A stretch of DNA of 9,080 bases from an uncultured Oscillospiraceae bacterium. GTDB taxonomy: Bacteria; Bacillota; Clostridia; Oscillospirales; Oscillospiraceae. Both the position numbers and the translations under genes were made by a program. Location of the stretch: positions 1-9,080 of the forward strand of contig CAJOOV010000272.1 in NCBI GenBank assembly GCA_905236265.1, read 5' to 3'. Position 1 is the stretch's first letter; the number at the start of each line of letters is the position of its first letter. Positions 5,150 through 9,080 of this stretch are shown one piece after another. The notes under the pieces were generated by a model, which worked only from the letters and a program-made list of their open reading frames with translations, was not told where the DNA came from and did not search any database.

Positions 5150-6712
5150 CTATTTCACGATAATGTCATATTTCTCCACGTCGGCAAAGCTGCACGCCCC
5201 GCCCTCTGCAAAGAACTCCACGCCGTCGTCCCCCTCATGGTCGGGGTATACGTTTCCGGTCATCACCGCTTTTCCCCCGTCCACAAAGACTTCCACCGAG
5301 GAGATGTCCAGATAACACTGCAGCCGGATGCAGGAGGGATCCTCCACCGGGCAGAAGCGGCGGTACTTGTCCCGGTCTCTGCCTCCGGTCTCTTTGCCGG
5401 AATGCGCCCGGTCAAAGACCAGCATTCCCTCCTCTGCATCGAAATAAATCAGCGTCTCATGCTCCTGCCCCTTGAACAGCTTTACGCCGCAGCGCCGGGC
5501 GCCGTCGGGGGAGAGGGTGAAGCTCAGCTCCAGCGTCTTTCCCGCAACGCCGGGCAGGGAGACGGACTCCTCCTCCACCTTCAGGCTGTGGAAGGCGGCG
5601 GGATTGCGCCGGTACTTTTTCAGCTCCCAAACCGGCTGCTGCACCAGCCTGCCCTCCCGGACATGCAGCTCACGGGGCAGGGTGTAGGTGCCTGCCCAGC
5701 CCTCGCTCTGGGTGGGGAAGCTGCGGTCCCACATCTCCTTCCACGCAATCATCACCACACGCCCCTCCGGCGTGACCATGGCCTGCTCTGCATAGAAGTC
5801 AAAGCCGTAGTCCACCTCGCCCATGGCATCAATGGCAAAGTGCCCCGTCTCAAAGTCCAGCTTGCCGGTCATATAGGTGCTGGCGTGGACATTCTGGAAT
5901 TGTTTTCCCTCGCCTACAAAATTCTGGGGGCTGGACAGCACCACCTCTGTCCCGTCCACCTCAAAGTAGGAGGGGCACTCATAAGCGCCGGGGAGCTGGT
6001 AGAACTGCTCCGGCAGATGGTCACTGCGGCGAATCAGCCGTCCGATATACGTCCAGTGATACAGGTCATCGCTGCGGCACAGCACCAGATTCCCCCAGCC
6101 GTCCCCGGCATTCAGTCCGTCCCCGGACAGGAAGGGGGGATTGGAGGGGTTCCAGTCCGTGGGAGTGAACTTGTCCGCACCCACGCCCACGGAGCCTGCG
6201 CTGATGGTCTGATCCGCCCGGTAGGGAGGCTCCAGCAGCTTTGCCCCGGCCAGCATGTAGTAATGCCCGTCCCGGCGGAACAGGTAGGGGTCTCGGAAGT
6301 CCTTCACGGACACCTCCGGGTGGAGCATATCCGCCCGGAGGACGGGATTTGCCGGGTCTTTGGTGAAATGTATGCCGTCGTCCGACCACGCAAGGCACTG
6401 GCGCTGCAGGTCAGGCTGTGCGGCGGTATAGGCCAGCAGCATCTTCCCGTCCACCTCAATGGCGGAGCCGGAGCAGCAGCCGCACACCGCCTCATAGACT
6501 CTGTCCGGCTTCAGGGCAATGGGGCAGTTCTCCCACTTGACGAAGTCTCTGGAGGTGACATGTCCCCAGTGCATAATGCCCCACTGGGTCTTATAGGGAT
6601 AGTGCTGGTAAAAAAGATGGTACTTTCCGTTGAAGAAGATCAGTCCGTTGGGGTCGTTTGACCACCCGGACGGTACGCAGGCATGGTAGGTCTGGCGGTA
6701 GCTTTTTTCCAT
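5150..6712 (-). CDS. sacA: GH32 beta-fructofuranosidase (sucrose / sucrose-6-phosphate hydrolase type)
   Basis: The 520-residue glycoside hydrolase family 32 enzyme has no signal peptide and so acts in the cytoplasm. It should cleave beta-fructosides such as sucrose, sucrose-6-phosphate or short fructans. All three catalytic signatures are visible: WSNDPNG (17-23) with nucleophile Asp20, FRDP (139-142) with transition-state stabiliser Asp141, and YECP (244-247) with acid/base Glu245. GSA (82-84) and DFYAEQ (305-310) also fit the five-bladed propeller, with a C-terminal beta-sandwich from about 370. It is longer than compact relatives, mainly through an insertion at about 158-206. AGGAGGA at 6720-6726 (7-nt spacing) supports the start. 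No sugar transporter, kinase or regulator is adjacent, so the exact substrate is open. The symbol is given for family membership. Confidence 0.93.
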   Translation of the reverse strand: MEKSYRQTYHACVPSGWSNDPNGLIFFNGKYHLFYQHYPYKTQWGIMHWGHVTSRDFVKWENCPIALKPDRVYEAVCGCCSGSAIEVDGKMLLAYTAAQPDLQRQCLAWSDDGIHFTKDPANPVLRADMLHPEVSVKDFRDPYLFRRDGHYYMLAGAKLLEPPYRADQTISAGSVGVGADKFTPTDWNPSNPPFLSGDGLNAGDGWGNLVLCRSDDLYHWTYIGRLIRRSDHLPEQFYQLPGAYECPSYFEVDGTEVVLSSPQNFVGEGKQFQNVHASTYMTGKLDFETGHFAIDAMGEVDYGFDFYAEQAMVTPEGRVVMIAWKEMWDRSFPTQSEGWAGTYTLPRELHVREGRLVQQPVWELKKYRRNPAAFHSLKVEEESVSLPGVAGKTLELSFTLSPDGARRCGVKLFKGQEHETLIYFDAEEGMLVFDRAHSGKETGGRDRDKYRRFCPVEDPSCIRLQCYLDISSVEVFVDGGKAVMTGNVYPDHEGDDGVEFFAEGGACSFADVEKYDIIVK

Positions 6713-6734
6713 AGCGCATTCCTCCTGAAAGCTG

Positions 6735-6751
6735 CCAGCGCACAGCGCTGG
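6735..6751 (-). other. 5' leader hairpin before the GH32 gene
   Basis: A 7-bp stem CCAGCGC / GCGCTGG with a 3-nt loop lies 8 nt upstream of the GH32 Shine-Dalgarno site (6720-6726). Such a stem could influence ribosome access or protect the mRNA. No ligand-binding riboswitch was recognised. Confidence 0.65.
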
Positions 6752-6775
6752 AGGGGATTGCCGCAGAGGCAGACA

Positions 6776-6790
6776 GGGGGCGGCTCCCCC
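6776..6790 (-). other. GC-rich hairpin in the GH32 leader
   Basis: GGGGG and CCCCC flank a 5-nt loop shortly after the expected transcription start (about 6801 on the - strand). No U-run follows it, so it does not look like an attenuator terminator. It may simply stabilise the 5' end of the transcript. Confidence 0.5.
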
Positions 6791-6807
6791 GCTTTTACAT
6801 TGCCTTC

Positions 6808-6836
6808 ATACTACCGTAAAAGTCCTTCTTTGTCAA
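6808..6836 (-). promoter_or_regulatory. Sigma-A promoter for the GH32 gene
   Basis: On the - strand a perfect -35 box TTGACA (6831-6836) is followed after exactly 17 nt by TAGTAT (6808-6813), which matches 4 of 6 consensus -10 bases. Transcription should start near 6801, giving a leader of about 90 nt. The promoter is downstream of the rpsU terminator, so the GH32 gene is an independent unit. Confidence 0.85.
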
Positions 6837-6852
6837 TTCTTACTGTTTACGG
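6814..6852. promoter_or_regulatory. Inverted repeat centred on the GH32 -35 box (possible operator)
   Basis: CCGTAAA (6814-6820) and TTTACGG (6846-6852) form a perfect 7-bp inverted repeat with 25 nt between the arms. The dyad centre (6833) falls inside the TTGACA box, so a protein bound to both arms would sit over the promoter. This suggests a repressor operator. No regulator gene is in the window to match it, and 7-bp arms could arise by chance. Confidence 0.45.
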
Positions 6853-6885
6853 CAAAACCCCTTTTTCTTACGACAAAACCCCTTT
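6847..6885. repeat. 18-bp tandem direct repeat upstream of the GH32 promoter
   Basis: TTACGGCAAAACCCCTTT (6847-6864) is repeated as TTACGACAAAACCCCTTT (6868-6885), with one mismatch and a 21-bp period (two helical turns). The second copy contributes the downstream arm of the rpsU terminator. The first copy overlaps the right arm of the inverted repeat around the promoter. It may be a duplicated terminator arm, tandem regulator sites, or both. Confidence 0.8.
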
Positions 6886-6906
6886 CGCCGGAAGCGAAAG
6901 GGGTTT
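6876..6906 (-). terminator. Intrinsic terminator of rpsU
   Basis: Read on the - strand, AAACCCCTTTCGC (6894-6906) pairs with GCGAAAGGGGTTT (6876-6888) across a 5-nt loop, a 13-bp perfect stem. It is followed by one more T, making a TTTT run with the end of the stem. It starts 9 nt after the rpsU stop codon. A second GGGGTTTT arm further downstream (the other tandem-repeat copy) could form an alternative stem. Confidence 0.85.
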
Positions 6907-6915
6907 GATGCAATC

Positions 6916-7098
6916 TTAGTAGAACTTCTTGCGGTTCTTCCGGGCAGCCTCGGACTTCTTGCGGCGCTTGACACTGGGGCTTTCGTAATGCTCACGCTTA
7001 CGCACCTCGGCCAGAACACCGGACTTTGCGCAGGAGCGCTTGAAACGCTTCAGGGCGCTGTCCAGAGACTCATTCTCGCGGACGCGGATTTCTGCCAT
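6916..7098 (-). CDS. rpsU: 30S ribosomal protein S21
   Basis: The 60-residue protein is a complete, typical bacterial S21. It begins MAEIRVRENESLDSALKRFK and ends in a very basic tail (VKRRKKSEAARKNRKKFY). S21 is a late-assembling small-subunit protein near the 3' end of 16S rRNA that helps initiation. A purine-rich GGAGGGAGGG stretch (7107-7116, the nearest usable GAGG ending 9 nt before the ATG) serves as ribosome binding site. The gene has its own near-consensus promoter and its own terminator, so it is a single-gene unit here. In many Firmicutes rpsU is followed by yqeY, but that gene is not adjacent here; the GH32 gene is. Confidence 0.98.
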   Translation of the reverse strand: MAEIRVRENESLDSALKRFKRSCAKSGVLAEVRKREHYESPSVKRRKKSEAARKNRKKFY

Positions 7099-7121
7099 TT
7101 TATTTTCCCTCCCTCCGATTC

Positions 7122-7151
7122 ATGCCCAGGGAGATAAACGTACAAGGGCAT
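7122..7151 (-). other. Possible structured leader of rpsU
   Basis: ATGCCC (7122-7127) and GGGCAT (7146-7151) form a 6-bp stem with an 18-nt loop just upstream of the rpsU ribosome binding site. A second weak stem (CATAC / GTATG) lies closer to the transcription start. The leader is about 78 nt. Autoregulation by S21 is possible, as for other ribosomal proteins, but the stems are short and no known motif was recognised. Confidence 0.4.
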
Positions 7152-7182
7152 ACCACCACTCTGTATGGTGCTGAATGCTCAT

Positions 7183-7211
7183 ATTGTACCCTATTCCGCC
7201 CTTTTTGTCAA
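7183..7211 (-). promoter_or_regulatory. Strong sigma-A promoter for rpsU
   Basis: On the - strand TTGACA (7206-7211, 6 of 6) and TACAAT (7183-7188, 5 of 6) are separated by exactly 17 nt, which is close to an ideal housekeeping promoter. It lies in the leuS-rpsU gap, and transcription should start near 7176. This matches the high expression expected for a ribosomal protein gene. Confidence 0.92.
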
Positions 7212-7226
7212 GACAGGACAGGTCAG

Positions 7227-7243
7227 ATTTCAGGATTGACATT

Positions 7244-7251
<8 letters not shown>
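7227..7251. repeat. 11-bp tandem repeat covering the leuS stop codon
   Basis: ATTTCAGGATT occurs at 7227-7237 and 7241-7251 with a 14-bp period. The second copy contains the leuS stop (7244-7246). The rest of the gap to the rpsU promoter holds no obvious leuS terminator, so leuS transcripts may run on into rpsU. Confidence 0.75.

Positions 7252-9080
<1,829 letters not shown>

Noticed and set aside
5237..6661. A 474-residue open frame on the + strand opposite the GH32 gene
   Set aside because: The GH32 frame has all catalytic motifs, a ribosome binding site and a promoter. The opposing frame has none of these.

Overview
The window looks like chromosomal DNA from a GC-rich, Gram-positive, butyrate-producing anaerobe. 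The best fit is the Oscillospiraceae (Clostridium cluster IV). This rests on four things: a clustered hbd-bcd-etfB-etfA set, strong AGGAGG-type ribosome binding sites, near-consensus sigma-A promoters (TTGACA, 17 bp, TACAAT or TAGTAT), and strong G/C preference at third codon positions. The species cannot be named from the sequence alone.

Positions 1-499 hold no credible gene. They contain two copies of a 164-bp structured repeat (1-164 and 207-370, four differences) and a pair of identical palindromes carrying inverted outer ends (387-453). Positions 500-4562 (+ strand) carry hbd, bcd, etfB and etfA, closely spaced and each with its own Shine-Dalgarno sequence. Hbd reduces acetoacetyl-CoA to 3-hydroxybutyryl-CoA. 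Bcd, working with EtfAB, reduces crotonyl-CoA to butyryl-CoA, a step that in characterised clostridial relatives is coupled to ferredoxin reduction by flavin-based electron bifurcation. Thiolase (thl) and crotonase (crt), needed to complete the route, are not in the window. A strong intrinsic terminator (4576-4610) follows etfA, yet a small gene for an unrecognised membrane-anchored protein (4623-5105) starts 12 nt after the T-tract.

The right half is on the - strand and converges on the butyrate operon at a shared hairpin (5113-5140). Read in its own direction it comprises the 3' part of leuS (7244-9080, cut by the window edge), rpsU for ribosomal protein S21 (6916-7098) and a GH32 beta-fructofuranosidase (5150-6712). 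rpsU and the GH32 gene each have a recognisable promoter. The short rpsU-GH32 gap packs together the rpsU terminator, an 18-bp tandem repeat and an inverted repeat centred on the -35 box of the GH32 promoter.

I see no CRISPR array, transposase, phage gene, tRNA or rRNA, and no convincing previously undescribed multi-gene system. The points most worth following up are the intergenic repeat elements, the layered control region of the GH32 gene, and the orphan membrane protein gene behind a terminator.
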